NCBI GenBank assembly: GCA_020073565.1
Contig: JAIQEY010000042.1
Span: 1 to 52,042 of the forward strand
Source: Terriglobia bacterium
Lineage (GTDB): Bacteria > Acidobacteriota > Terriglobia > Terriglobales > Acidobacteriaceae
DNA length: 52,042 nt
Reading direction: 5' to 3'
Made by a program: the position numbers and the translations under genes. This document shows positions 17,562 through 24,938 of the stretch, one piece after another (the first letter of the stretch is position 1; each line of letters opens with the position of its first letter). The notes beneath the pieces are model-generated. The model did no database searches and was not told the DNA's origin. It saw only the letters and a program-made list of their open reading frames with translations.

Positions 17562-18635
17562 CTACGGTCGAGCCTCATAGACAATGTTGAAGGGTGTTTC
17601 CGTCGCGCGGCGGAAACGATTGAAGCCGGCCGAGGTCACAACTTCCCGAATCCGTGACTCGCCGGCCTGGGCACCCAGGCACAGTCCAACCTCCTGCGAC
17701 CGTGAGCAAGGCGTACACAGCAGAGTCGAGAAAGAGTAGTAGACCCGACCCACTGGATTCAGATTGTCCTTCAACTGATCATTTGCGAAGGGCTCAACGA
17801 TCATCCACGTGCCATCTTTTGCCAACGACTGCCGGACGTGCGCAGCCGCCCCAATCGGGTCGCCCATGTCATGCAAGCAATCAAAGACGGCCACGAAGTC
17901 GTAGTCTCTGCCGGGAAACTCTTTTGCCTTTGACACTTCGAAGGTGACGCGGTCGGCGACACCGTTACGCCGGGCGGACTCGCGAGCCGCTTCAATCGAC
18001 TTGTCATGGTAGTCGAATCCGAAGAACCGAGACTTGGGGAACGCCTTGGCCATCAATAAAGTGGAAGCTCCTTTCCCGCAGCCGACGTCGGCCACTCGCG
18101 CCCCCGCCTCCAGCTTCTCTTGGACATCGTGCAAGGCGGGAATCCATGAGCTCACAAGATTCGCGGCATAGCCTGGACGGAAGAACTTTTCACATCCATG
18201 AAAGACGCCGTCAACGTGCTCATGCCAACCCATGCCGTCGCCGGTGCGGAACGATTCCGCAATCCGTGGAACCGCCGCCAGCGAGCCTAAGGCTAGTTCA
18301 AAGGCCCCAGGCAGATATGCGGGACTGTCTTCCGTTGCCAGCGTGAAGGCTTGTTCTTCACTGAGGCTGAACTTGCCAGTGTTTTCGTCGTAGGTGACGT
18401 AGCCGCCGGCGGCTTGTGAAGCCAGCCACTCACGCAAGTAGCGCTCGTCGGTTTCTGTCCTGGCAGCGAGTTCCGCGGGACCCATTGGGCCACGGGCGAG
18501 GGCTTTGTAGAGCCCCAGTTTCTCTCCGATGACGACCATGCCGGTATGGACTGCAGCGCCGAGATCGGTCACAAATTGACCGATGAAAGCGTTCAGTTTG
18601 TTCATGTCAAGAGCAGGTGCCTGTGCTGTACTCAT
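17562..18635 (-). CDS. Class I SAM-dependent methyltransferase with N-terminal winged helix
   Basis: 357 aa, ATG preceded by AAGGAGACA. The N-terminal 100 residues are a winged-helix dimerisation domain as in O-methyltransferases and Rv2258c-like proteins (IGEKLGLYKALARGPMGPAELAARTETDERYLREWLASQA). The Rossmann fold follows with motif I VADVGCGKGASTLLMA (about 180-195), motif II FFGFDYHDKSIEAAR, and motif IV-like FVAVFDCLHDMGDP. The acceptor substrate is not predictable. The C-terminal part has a Cys-rich segment (LLCTPCSRSQEVGLCLG). It is the middle gene of the 19795-to-16107 operon. Its ribosome site and first codons resemble those of the first gene of that operon. Confidence 0.88.
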   Translation of the reverse strand: MSTAQAPALDMNKLNAFIGQFVTDLGAAVHTGMVVIGEKLGLYKALARGPMGPAELAARTETDERYLREWLASQAAGGYVTYDENTGKFSLSEEQAFTLATEDSPAYLPGAFELALGSLAAVPRIAESFRTGDGMGWHEHVDGVFHGCEKFFRPGYAANLVSSWIPALHDVQEKLEAGARVADVGCGKGASTLLMAKAFPKSRFFGFDYHDKSIEAARESARRNGVADRVTFEVSKAKEFPGRDYDFVAVFDCLHDMGDPIGAAAHVRQSLAKDGTWMIVEPFANDQLKDNLNPVGRVYYSFSTLLCTPCSRSQEVGLCLGAQAGESRIREVVTSAGFNRFRRATETPFNIVYEARP

Positions 18636-18672
18636 TTTGATCTGTCTCCTTTTCTAGGGTAGGTGCTCATCC
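18601..18672 (-). repeat. Leader/start-region duplicate, copy at the methyltransferase
   Basis: Contains, on the minus strand, GATGAGCACC, a short variable stretch, AAAAGGAGACA and ATGAGTACAGC, then the first codons up to CTTGACATG. The same order and most bases recur at 19761-19833 in front of the first gene of the operon. Both genes therefore start MSTA and reach LDM at residue 9 or 10. Confidence 0.6.
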
Positions 18673-18701
18673 TTGGACAAACTCGGGGACGCTAGTTCCG
18701 G

Positions 18702-19148
18702 TTAGTTCTTCGCCGCCAGTACCGGTAAGGTCTGCATCGTATGCGCCTCCCGGGCATCTCCGGCAGCACGCACGAGCGCGGCCTCATAAACGAAGACCTC
18801 ACCTACCTCGCCCAGCCTGAGCGAGTGAACGACCCGCTGGCTGCCTTCACTGGCGATCAGCAGCGCACTCGTGCCTTTCACATCGCTGCTGGCCAAGGGC
18901 GCTGGGAGCGCGACCTCCTTGCCGCTTTTCACGTCCCGGATCACCACGAATACGCGCGTTCCGATGTCTTGGAATCTGAGCAGATATTCGCCGGCCGGGA
19001 GCACTGCCTGGCCCCAGCGCACTTCGCACGGCAAGGTGAATTTGCCCCTGTAAAGGGGAGCAGCGTTGGCCATGCCAGCCCAGAGAAAACAGACCAGTAG
19101 GCCAAGCGTCACGAGTCGGATCGTCGAAACGATTTTATTGCGATTCAT
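18702..19148 (-). CDS. Small secreted protein of unknown function
   Basis: 148 aa from the ATG at 19148 with AAGGAG upstream. The signal peptide is clear (TIRLVTLGLLVCFLWAGMANA, cut before APLYRG). The mature part is beta-rich (GKFTLPCEVRWGQAVLPAGEYLLRFQDIGTRVFVVIRD). The start codon overlaps the preceding gene's stop as TAATG. I recall similar short exported proteins as frequent in this phylum but know no function. A periplasmic or extracellular beta-sandwich is likely. Confidence 0.75.
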   Translation of the reverse strand: MNRNKIVSTIRLVTLGLLVCFLWAGMANAAPLYRGKFTLPCEVRWGQAVLPAGEYLLRFQDIGTRVFVVIRDVKSGKEVALPAPLASSDVKGTSALLIASEGSQRVVHSLRLGEVGEVFVYEAALVRAAGDAREAHTMQTLPVLAAKN

Positions 19149-19795
19149 TACAGTTCTCCTTGGGGGGTTGAGGGGGCGAATGACTGGCAGGAAACGTCGG
19201 GGTGCCAGTTCACAAACGCGCCGTTGGGATTGTCCTTCCACGCCCATACATGCAGCGTGTAAAACGCCGGGAGCCCGAAGCGATTAGGGGCGTCGAATAA
19301 GTGAAAGGCCTGTCCCATGAGCTGCGGCGGAGCCGGATTCTTTGTATCCCACGCAGCCTTGAAAAGCAGATAGTCGGCGCCGATTAGCCGCAGGCCTCCT
19401 CTTGGCGTCGGCTCGTAAATCACGATCTGGGGCTGGGTGGCGTCCAATACGCCTTTGTTCACTAAGTCGCCGTTTATAAAGTGGAGGCCCATTGCTCCCG
19501 CGCTCTCTCCGCTTACGCAGCCGAATTGCAGGGCATATCCTTCCGCCTCAGCTACCGATACATCCTTGAAGCGCTGGGTCGATTCCCGGACGATTTTGAG
19601 GAGCGCGCTCGCTTCGCTGCTCTGGGCCTGCGTCAGTTTGTGCGGTTGCGGTTTTGCCGCGTGCGAGTGGCCTTCTTGCGCCAGGGCGCGCAAGGGACAA
19701 ACGCTCACAAGGATCAGAGCGATTATGGAATGCTGAAATTGCCTCCTGAATTGTCTGACTTTCATGTCAAGGGTGAGAATCCGCGCTGTACTCAT
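19148..19795 (-). CDS. Secreted hypothetical protein, first gene of operon
   Basis: 215 aa. The signal peptide comes after a longer polar N-terminus (HSIIALILVSVCPLRALA); an internal ATG (MKVRQF) would give a normal leader. The mature part is His-rich at first (EGHSHAAKPQPHK) and then carries a pattern common to many bacterial hypotheticals: VAEAEGYALQFGCV, GAMGLHFINGDLVNKGVLDATQPQIVIYEP, GADYLLF, NRFGLPAFYTLHVWAWKDNPNGAFVNWHPDVSC. Function is not known to me. The conserved His and the C...C pair suggest a metal- or disulfide-containing exported protein. Confidence 0.8.
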   Translation of the reverse strand: MSTARILTLDMKVRQFRRQFQHSIIALILVSVCPLRALAQEGHSHAAKPQPHKLTQAQSSEASALLKIVRESTQRFKDVSVAEAEGYALQFGCVSGESAGAMGLHFINGDLVNKGVLDATQPQIVIYEPTPRGGLRLIGADYLLFKAAWDTKNPAPPQLMGQAFHLFDAPNRFGLPAFYTLHVWAWKDNPNGAFVNWHPDVSCQSFAPSTPQGEL

Positions 19796-19833
19796 TGGAC
19801 TTGTCTCCTTTTTGTAAAATCGGTGCTCATCTT
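19761..19833 (-). repeat. Leader/start-region duplicate, copy at the first operon gene
   Basis: Partner of 18601-18672. The minus strand has GATGAGCACCGA, AAAAAGGAGACAAG and ATGAGTACAGCGCGG, then codons reaching CTTGACATG. Conservation is strongest at the ribosome site, the start codon and the distal GATGAGCACC block. Confidence 0.6.
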
Positions 19834-19839
19834 TCCCTT

Positions 19840-19855
19840 CCGCTATTGCTAGCGG
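19840..19855. terminator. Short hairpin followed by a T run (plus direction)
   Basis: CCGCTA-TTGC-TAGCGG, a 6-bp perfect stem, followed on the plus strand by CTTTTT. It lies between the divergent operon and the regulator at 20061, so it may insulate the regulator from upstream transcription. On the minus strand it would sit in the operon leader with a GCAA loop. Confidence 0.4.
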
Positions 19856-20060
19856 CTTTTTCGGAACTGCCTTTTGCTAGAATCCGCTCTATAGAGCCGC
19901 TTATCCTGGGCTGTTCTCGAGGCCGCGGAACGGATTGTGGTGCCTCGCCGAGCAAGTGCAAAGTAACAAGCATCAGGACGAGAAGTAACGAAACAAAGCC
20001 AAAGAAAAGCCAAAAATCGGGCTGCGCGAGACCTTTGGCTCTGCTGAAACGGGAGCACAC

Positions 20061-22649
20061 TTGGAGACGAGTCCTCTGAACTATCAATTCGGCGAGTTCA
20101 CGCTGGACCTCGCAAGGGGTTGCGTGCTCAAGGCGGGAGAGGAGATCAAGCTCCGCCCTAAGGTATATGAAACCCTCAGGTACCTGGTGGAACATCCTGG
20201 ACGGCTGATCGGCAAGCAGGAATTGATGCAAGCGGTGTGGCCCGACGCCTTCGTTACCGACGATTCGCTGGTGCAGTGTACCCTTGAGTTGCGCCGCGCA
20301 CTGGATGATCGCAGCCAGCAGTTGCTCAAGACTGTGCCTCGGCGCGGGTATCTGTTCACTGCCCAGGTGATCCAAAGCGCAACGAAGCCAGATCATTTTC
20401 CTACAACTGATCTCTTTGACTTGGCAGACGACCGTCAGCTGTCCTCGGCCAAGGTTGTCAGGGCAAAGACTGCCAGGAAACGCCACGATCTGCCCACCCC
20501 GCGTACTTCGCTCATCGGACGCGAACAACAAGTGGCAGAGGCCACCGAGTTGCTGCTCCGAGGGGACGTTCGGCTGTTGAGTCTGACTGGTCCGGGGGGT
20601 GCCGGAAAGACCCGTCTGGCGGTTGCTGTGGCCACCGCGATTGCAGACCGGTTTACGGCGGGTGTGCAATTTGTTAGTTTGGCGTCGATCACAGATCCTA
20701 GCCTGGTGGCAACCGCTCTCGCGGACGCCCTCGATATCCAGCAAGTCGCCAACCGCACCATTCCACAACTCATCGGCGATCAACTCCAGAACTCGGGACC
20801 ATTCTTGCTCCTGCTGGACAACTTCGAACAGGTCCTCCCAGCCGCGACCGTCGTGGCCGCAACATTAGAGGCATGCCCAACTCTCAAGATCCTCGTCACC
20901 AGCAGGTCCTGCATGCATATTTACGGCGAACAGGAATTCCCCGTAACACCGCTCGCGCAAAATTCTGCGATCGAGTTGTTTGCGCAACGCGCATCGGCCG
21001 TCTGGCCCGACTTTGCAATTACCTCAGAAAATGCACCTGCGGTTCAGGAGATCTGTTCACGGTTGGATGGACTGCCGTTGGCGATTGAACTGGCAGCTGC
21101 CCGAACCAGGTTACTGTCGCCCAGCGCCATCCTGGATCGGCTGCAAAGCCGCCTGCAATTGCTAACTGGTGGTGCGCTCGACTTGCCCGAACGGCAACAA
21201 ACGCTCCGCAAAGCGATTGATTGGAGTCACGATCTCTTGAATGAGGCCGAGCGGAAACTGTTTCGGCGGTTTCCCGTGTTTGTCGGGGGATGCACATTGG
21301 AGGCGGCGGAAGCCGTCTGCAACACAAGTGGCGACCTTGGTATCGATCTCTTCGAAGGGTTGTCATCCTTGGTGGATAAGAATTTGGTTCAACGCGTGGA
21401 CCGAGCTGAGGCTGAGCCGCGTTTCGCGATGCTGGAAACGATTCGAGAGTATGCCCTCGAACGCCTTACCGAGAGCGGCGAGCAATCCGCTGCGCGGCGG
21501 GCACATGCGGCCTACTGTCTGGTTCTGGCGGAGGAAGGAAATCCAGAACTGAGCCCCGCAGATCGGGCTCACTGGTTGTCGCAATGCGACGTTGAGATCG
21601 ATAACTTCCGATTCGCTCTCGACTGGCTGTTTCAGACCCTGGATCTGGACTGGGGGTTGCGTCTATGCGTGGCTCTGTTTCGATTCTGGGACATGCGGGA
21701 ACACCTTACCGAGGGCCGTGCCCGGTTGGAAACTGTTCTGCGCCTGGCGGGTGCTGATCGCTCAAAAGAACGGGCCAGGGTGTCGCTTTTTCTCGGCGCC
21801 CTAGCCTCGGCTCAGGGCGATTATCCGGCTGCCGAGGAGTTTCTACAACAGAGCCTCTCTCTCTATGAAGAATTATGTGATGAGTCGGGCATCGCGGCGT
21901 CTTTGAATGCTCTGGCGGTATCGGCGCGAGATCGGGGTGACTACCCCGCGGCGCAAAGCAATTTTGAGCGAAGCCTTGCGTGTTGGCGTCTGCTGCCGGA
22001 CCGGTTGGCAATCGCCCGTTGTCTCCACAACCTTGCCACCGTGGTCAAGGTTCGCGGCGACTATCCACGCGCGCGATGGGCACTACGTGAGGCGGCCGAC
22101 ATTTTTGAGGAACTGGGTGATCGTAGCGGTGCCGCTTGGTCGATCAACCAGCAGGGCGACATAGCGCGCGCACAGGGCAACGTGGCGGCCGCGCGAGGAT
22201 TGTATCAACGTGCGCTTTCTGCCTTCCGGGAAGCCGGAGACCCGTGGGGTTGCGCGCGGTCCCTGACAGACTTGGCCTACATCGACTGTGAGCAGGGACA
22301 CCACCGGGCCGCACACGCTGCGTGCCGCGAAGCCCTGGAAATCTTTGCGGGGTTGGGGCACCGGCGTGGTATGGCGCGGGCACTGGAAGGGTCCGCTTGT
22401 CTGGCCCTGGCCCAAGGACACTCCGAACGTGCGCTGAAGCTGGCCGCCGCCGCAACACACTTACGCCAGTTGGTCAGCGCTCCCCTGCATCAGGCAGAAC
22501 AATCTAAGCTCGATCAGACGCTGCTATCTGCCTGGATGTCGATCGGTGAGGCGGAGGGGAAGCGCGCGTGGGCAGAAGGTTCTGCGATGAGCCTGGAAAA
22601 AGCGATTCAATACTCTCTGGAGGAGCCGGAGTCCGCTATTTCAGGTTAG
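20061..22649 (+). CDS. Winged-helix / NB-ARC-type ATPase / TPR transcriptional regulator
   Basis: 862 aa starting at a TTG with GGGAG upstream; no in-frame ATG is nearby. Residues 1-105 are an OmpR/CadC-like winged helix (YQFGEFTLDLARGCVLKAGEEIKL...PRRGYLFTAQV). The ATPase has Walker A TGPGGAGKTRLA (about 175-186), Walker B FLLLLDNFEQ, and downstream LDGLPLAIELAAAR, the GLPL-type motif of NB-ARC/AfsR-like STAND proteins. The C-terminal 350 residues are TPR repeats (AAEEFLQQSLSLYEELCDE..., AQSNFERSLACWR). It lies divergent, 265 bp from the 19795 operon, and is the obvious candidate regulator of it. The signal sensed by the TPRs is unknown. Confidence 0.88.
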   Translation: METSPLNYQFGEFTLDLARGCVLKAGEEIKLRPKVYETLRYLVEHPGRLIGKQELMQAVWPDAFVTDDSLVQCTLELRRALDDRSQQLLKTVPRRGYLFTAQVIQSATKPDHFPTTDLFDLADDRQLSSAKVVRAKTARKRHDLPTPRTSLIGREQQVAEATELLLRGDVRLLSLTGPGGAGKTRLAVAVATAIADRFTAGVQFVSLASITDPSLVATALADALDIQQVANRTIPQLIGDQLQNSGPFLLLLDNFEQVLPAATVVAATLEACPTLKILVTSRSCMHIYGEQEFPVTPLAQNSAIELFAQRASAVWPDFAITSENAPAVQEICSRLDGLPLAIELAAARTRLLSPSAILDRLQSRLQLLTGGALDLPERQQTLRKAIDWSHDLLNEAERKLFRRFPVFVGGCTLEAAEAVCNTSGDLGIDLFEGLSSLVDKNLVQRVDRAEAEPRFAMLETIREYALERLTESGEQSAARRAHAAYCLVLAEEGNPELSPADRAHWLSQCDVEIDNFRFALDWLFQTLDLDWGLRLCVALFRFWDMREHLTEGRARLETVLRLAGADRSKERARVSLFLGALASAQGDYPAAEEFLQQSLSLYEELCDESGIAASLNALAVSARDRGDYPAAQSNFERSLACWRLLPDRLAIARCLHNLATVVKVRGDYPRARWALREAADIFEELGDRSGAAWSINQQGDIARAQGNVAAARGLYQRALSAFREAGDPWGCARSLTDLAYIDCEQGHHRAAHAACREALEIFAGLGHRRGMARALEGSACLALAQGHSERALKLAAAATHLRQLVSAPLHQAEQSKLDQTLLSAWMSIGEAEGKRAWAEGSAMSLEKAIQYSLEEPESAISG

Positions 22650-22908
22650 CAGGGTCAATGAGACGACGTACTGCGGCAACGCGATCGGCTGGAATACCTA
22701 CCCTGCGGGCGTGCTTCCGAATGCTGTCTTCGTCTGGCGCTAGGTAGACGCAATAGACCTTGTCCTCGGTGACGTAGCTGTGGAGCCACTGAATCTGCGG
22801 TCCCATTTCCTTCAACGTCTGCAATGAACGCAGCGCTACGTCCCGGATCTGGGTTTCTGACAGCGCTCCGGCACCAGGGATCTCGCGTTCAATCACAAAT
22901 TGCGGCAC
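22636..22908 (-). CDS. DUF4242 domain protein
   Basis: 90 aa from a GTG (GTG CCG CAA). The sequence MPQFVIEREIPGAG..., LQTLKEMGPQIQWLHSYVTEDKVYCVYLAPDEDSIRKHARRVGIPADRVAAVRRLIDP fits DUF4242, a small ferredoxin-like fold whose characterised relative binds nickel. The conserved WxxSYV, DK..C and HA..G elements are all present. Its 3' end overlaps the 3' end of the regulator gene by 14 nt, convergently. It appears intact. Confidence 0.85.
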   Translation of the reverse strand: MPQFVIEREIPGAGALSETQIRDVALRSLQTLKEMGPQIQWLHSYVTEDKVYCVYLAPDEDSIRKHARRVGIPADRVAAVRRLIDPANLK

Positions 22909-23032
22909 AGTCCCCAGAGTTTAACACCAACGCCAACCAGAGCGGTGGGACAGCCGTTCCCCGCGGGAGGATCTGCCCAAACTAAGCGGTTTCGAGATGG
23001 AAATGAACGACGGCCGGATCGAGACCAGGAAT

Positions 23033-23137
23033 GACCAGGGAAAGGGACTCGTGTCGGCGGCTGCCGGTTGTGATTTTCGGACTGCAATGATTGACGCCGT
23101 GGTCAGAGGTTTGGAAAAGGATAAACCGGGCGACTAA
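23033..23137 (+). pseudogene. 3'-end remnant of the 26708-27127 gene plus a 16-codon micro-ORF
   Basis: About 105 bp match the end of the gene at 26708 and its trailing micro-ORF (27076-27183). The shared string runs through GGGACTCGTGTCGGCGG, then GTGATTTTCGGAC, GCAATGAT, and on to a TAA. A 5-bp insertion here breaks the larger reading frame. The micro-ORF from the ATG at 23087 to the TAA at 23137 stays open (MIDAVVRGLEKDKPGD). The rest of the gene is absent upstream. Confidence 0.55.
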
Positions 23138-23177
23138 CGTGATGAAGAGGCACTACAGCATCAAGATCTGGGAGATT

Positions 23178-23573
23178 TTACGACAGACGTTTAATCCCTG
23201 GGAACACATCGAAACCTGAGTCGAAACTCAAGATTTGGTCGACTTTATTTTGTTCCATAACCGAAAGATGCACTGCGTCGCGGGCTGACAATTGCCGATA
23301 TCCGAGAACAATGCTTTTCGCACGCTCCACCACTCTGCGGTCCACCACCAACACCTGATCGACTACCCCCAGCAGCGCGTCAAAAGCGGGTTGGATCGCG
23401 TCGCGACGATCGATCGCGACATAGCGGTGCAGAATCTCCTGCAAAACCTCTGCATCGGTGACCAGACGCTGGCGGTTGGTAATCAGTTTCTCGAGCAGCC
23501 GCTGCGCATCCGCCTTGTGCGGGTGAGACGCGCCCACCAGATACATTGGGATATTGGAGTCGATCAGAATCAC
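23178..23573 (-). CDS. vapC: PIN-domain toxin (VapC-like)
   Basis: 131 aa from a GTG that overlaps the antitoxin stop (GTGA). PIN acidic residues are in place: Asp5 in ILIDSNIPMYL, Glu in TDAEVLQEIL, Asp in SARDAVHLSVM, and the final Asp pair in ILSFDSGFD. The family is a Mg-dependent ribonuclease toxin, commonly cutting tRNA or rRNA. It is encoded behind its antitoxin, as usual for vapBC. No damage seen. Confidence 0.9.
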   Translation of the reverse strand: MILIDSNIPMYLVGASHPHKADAQRLLEKLITNRQRLVTDAEVLQEILHRYVAIDRRDAIQPAFDALLGVVDQVLVVDRRVVERAKSIVLGYRQLSARDAVHLSVMEQNKVDQILSFDSGFDVFPGIKRLS

Positions 23574-23827
23574 GAACGAGCGCCGGTTGTGTATCCCGTT
23601 TCGATTTCGGCGAGCATGGTTTCGATGTCGCCAACCGGATACTGGTGCTGGGCTGCCGCCCGAATAATTTCGAGCTTCTTGTCAAAACTGCCCAAAGGCT
23701 CGCCGCGGCGCGCCAGCTCGAGCGCTTGGCGGACCCACTCGGCGATTGACATGCGGCGCGAACGCGCAACGCGTTGAATCTCTCGATATTCCGGATCTTT
23801 CAGAATCACCTGCAGCCTCTTAGCCAT
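23570..23827 (-). CDS. vapB: Ribbon-helix-helix antitoxin (VapB-like)
   Basis: 85 aa. The N-terminal beta strand KRLQVILKDPEYREIQRVARSRRMSIAEWVRQALELARR is a CopG/Arc-type ribbon-helix-helix. The C-terminal tail (QYPVGDIETMLAEIETGY) should wrap the toxin. No ribosome site precedes the ATG. The promoter just upstream (23834-23862) places the transcript start at or next to the ATG, suggesting a leaderless mRNA. The toxin overlaps by 4 nt. Confidence 0.87.
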   Translation of the reverse strand: MAKRLQVILKDPEYREIQRVARSRRMSIAEWVRQALELARRGEPLGSFDKKLEIIRAAAQHQYPVGDIETMLAEIETGYTTGARS

Positions 23828-23833
23828 GCTAGG

Positions 23834-23862
23834 AGTCTATCTGACTCATTGGCATGAGTCAA
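23834..23862 (-). promoter_or_regulatory. vapBC promoter with three operator half-sites
   Basis: On the minus strand, TTGACT (23862-23857), a 17-bp spacer, then TAGACT (23839-23834), close to sigma-70 consensus. GAGTC/GACTC half-sites sit at 23833-23837, 23843-23847 and 23856-23860. The last two belong to the perfect inverted repeat TGACTCA-N6-TGAGTCA at 23842-23861. Half-sites cover both promoter elements, as expected for autorepression by the ribbon-helix-helix antitoxin. The predicted start is about 23827, the A of the ATG. Confidence 0.6.
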
Positions 23863-23909
23863 CTATTTCGTCTGCCGTAAGGAGGAGTTGGCCAACGAAC
23901 GCGGCTAGG

Positions 23910-24117
23910 TGTCTCCGGTCCGTTCATCTTTGTGGGTGCACAAACTTTCACGTGCAACCAGGTTGCACAAACGCGGGCCTCAGTACCCGCCTCCGGCCAA
24001 GGACCAATGCCGACGATGATCGCTGCGTTGGTGGCAGCCAAACCCGGGCAAAGGTCGAATCCAAATCGAGCATGGCGGGCGTTTGCGCACCAGCGCATAC
24101 TAGGCGGACAGACAGCG
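23910..24117. repeat. Dispersed intergenic repeat with palindrome, copy 1
   Basis: About 200 bp related to 41836-42038. Shared blocks in order: GTCTCCGGTYCGTTC, GGTGCACAAACT, the perfect palindrome GTGCAACCAGGTTGCAC (23952-23968), GCCTCAGTACCC, and GAGCATGGCRGGCRTTTGCG. A reading frame exists on the minus strand in both copies (CANARHARF... and CANACHARF...), so a decayed coding origin is not excluded. Function unknown. Confidence 0.6.
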
Positions 24118-24158
24118 AATGTGAATAGAAATAAAATCAGAGGAACTGGGAGGCAAGC

Positions 24159-24410
24159 TTAGAGCATGCCAACTGGTGGAATCACCAAATTGCCCGCGTC
24201 ATTTTTCTTCGCCGCCGCAGTCAAACAGCAGTAGAATCGGGGCGTAAAGTCTCGCGCCTCCCCGAAGAGCAGTTCCCGCCAGTTGAGACGCAACACCCCC
24301 CGAGGCGAGAGCGCTAGACGTCGGCCCTTAGCAATTCGCGTGTTGGCTACGATTCGCGGGTTCGGGCCGGGCAGTTCGAGATCAGAGCGCTTGTAGCGGA
24401 ATGATGGACC
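24159..24410 (-). pseudogene. 5'-truncated open frame, unrecognised
   Basis: A continuous minus-strand frame of about 83 codons without a plausible start: FRYKRSDLELPGPNPRIVANTR, LSPRGVLRLNWRELLFGEARDFTPRF, ending NLVIPPVGML and TAA. A TGA lies directly upstream at 24411-24413. Composition is protein-like, but I recognise no family. Probably the tail of a lost gene. Confidence 0.3.
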
Positions 24411-24450
24411 TCACCACGGCCCTTGCTTCTAACCGTGAAGGAAATCTTAT

Positions 24451-24801
24451 ATGACGTCCAAGTTCAGCCGTAATTCTTGTCTTAGTGTCGCTGTTCCCTT
24501 CGTCGAGGCGGCACCCCCACGGCAGCCATCGCGAGAGGAACTGAGGGCGGCTCTTGAGGCTGAGCTGCGGGCTGCAACTCGCGAACACGAGGCCGAGCTG
24601 CTGGCCATGTTTGACCGGCTCCCGAAGTGGAACACCATTGAGGACGGACGGGTGCGCCATCACTACTGGAACGGGCAGAAGTGGATCGAGTTTGACTTGA
24701 ACGACCCACCTTTGTGGGCGGTTGAGAACATTGACCCGGACAGCTTGGCAGCGCCAGGTGTCGGAGGGGCCGATTCGCGCCCGCACTCACCCTTACGTTA
24801 A
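24451..24801 (+). CDS. Small hypothetical protein
   Basis: 116 aa from an ATG with GAAGGAAA about 8 nt upstream. The N-terminus is weakly hydrophobic. Residues about 27-55 form a strongly charged helix (REELRAALEAELRAATREHEAELLAMFDRLP). A WNxxW-type segment follows (HHYWNGQKWIEFDLNDPPLWAVENIDP). No family recognised. It precedes the secreted protease by 138 bp on the same strand. Confidence 0.5.
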   Translation: MTSKFSRNSCLSVAVPFVEAAPPRQPSREELRAALEAELRAATREHEAELLAMFDRLPKWNTIEDGRVRHHYWNGQKWIEFDLNDPPLWAVENIDPDSLAAPGVGGADSRPHSPLR

Positions 24802-24938
24802 CTGTCTAGCACATACGGAGTAACTCTTTGCATTACGTGAAAGACGGAGAGCGCGATAACTATTGTGACCAGGCGGGCCTGCTGAGTAAGAAAGTGGGGG
24901 CCGGCTCGCCGACCCGCCCGGCAGAAAAGGAGAAGCTC

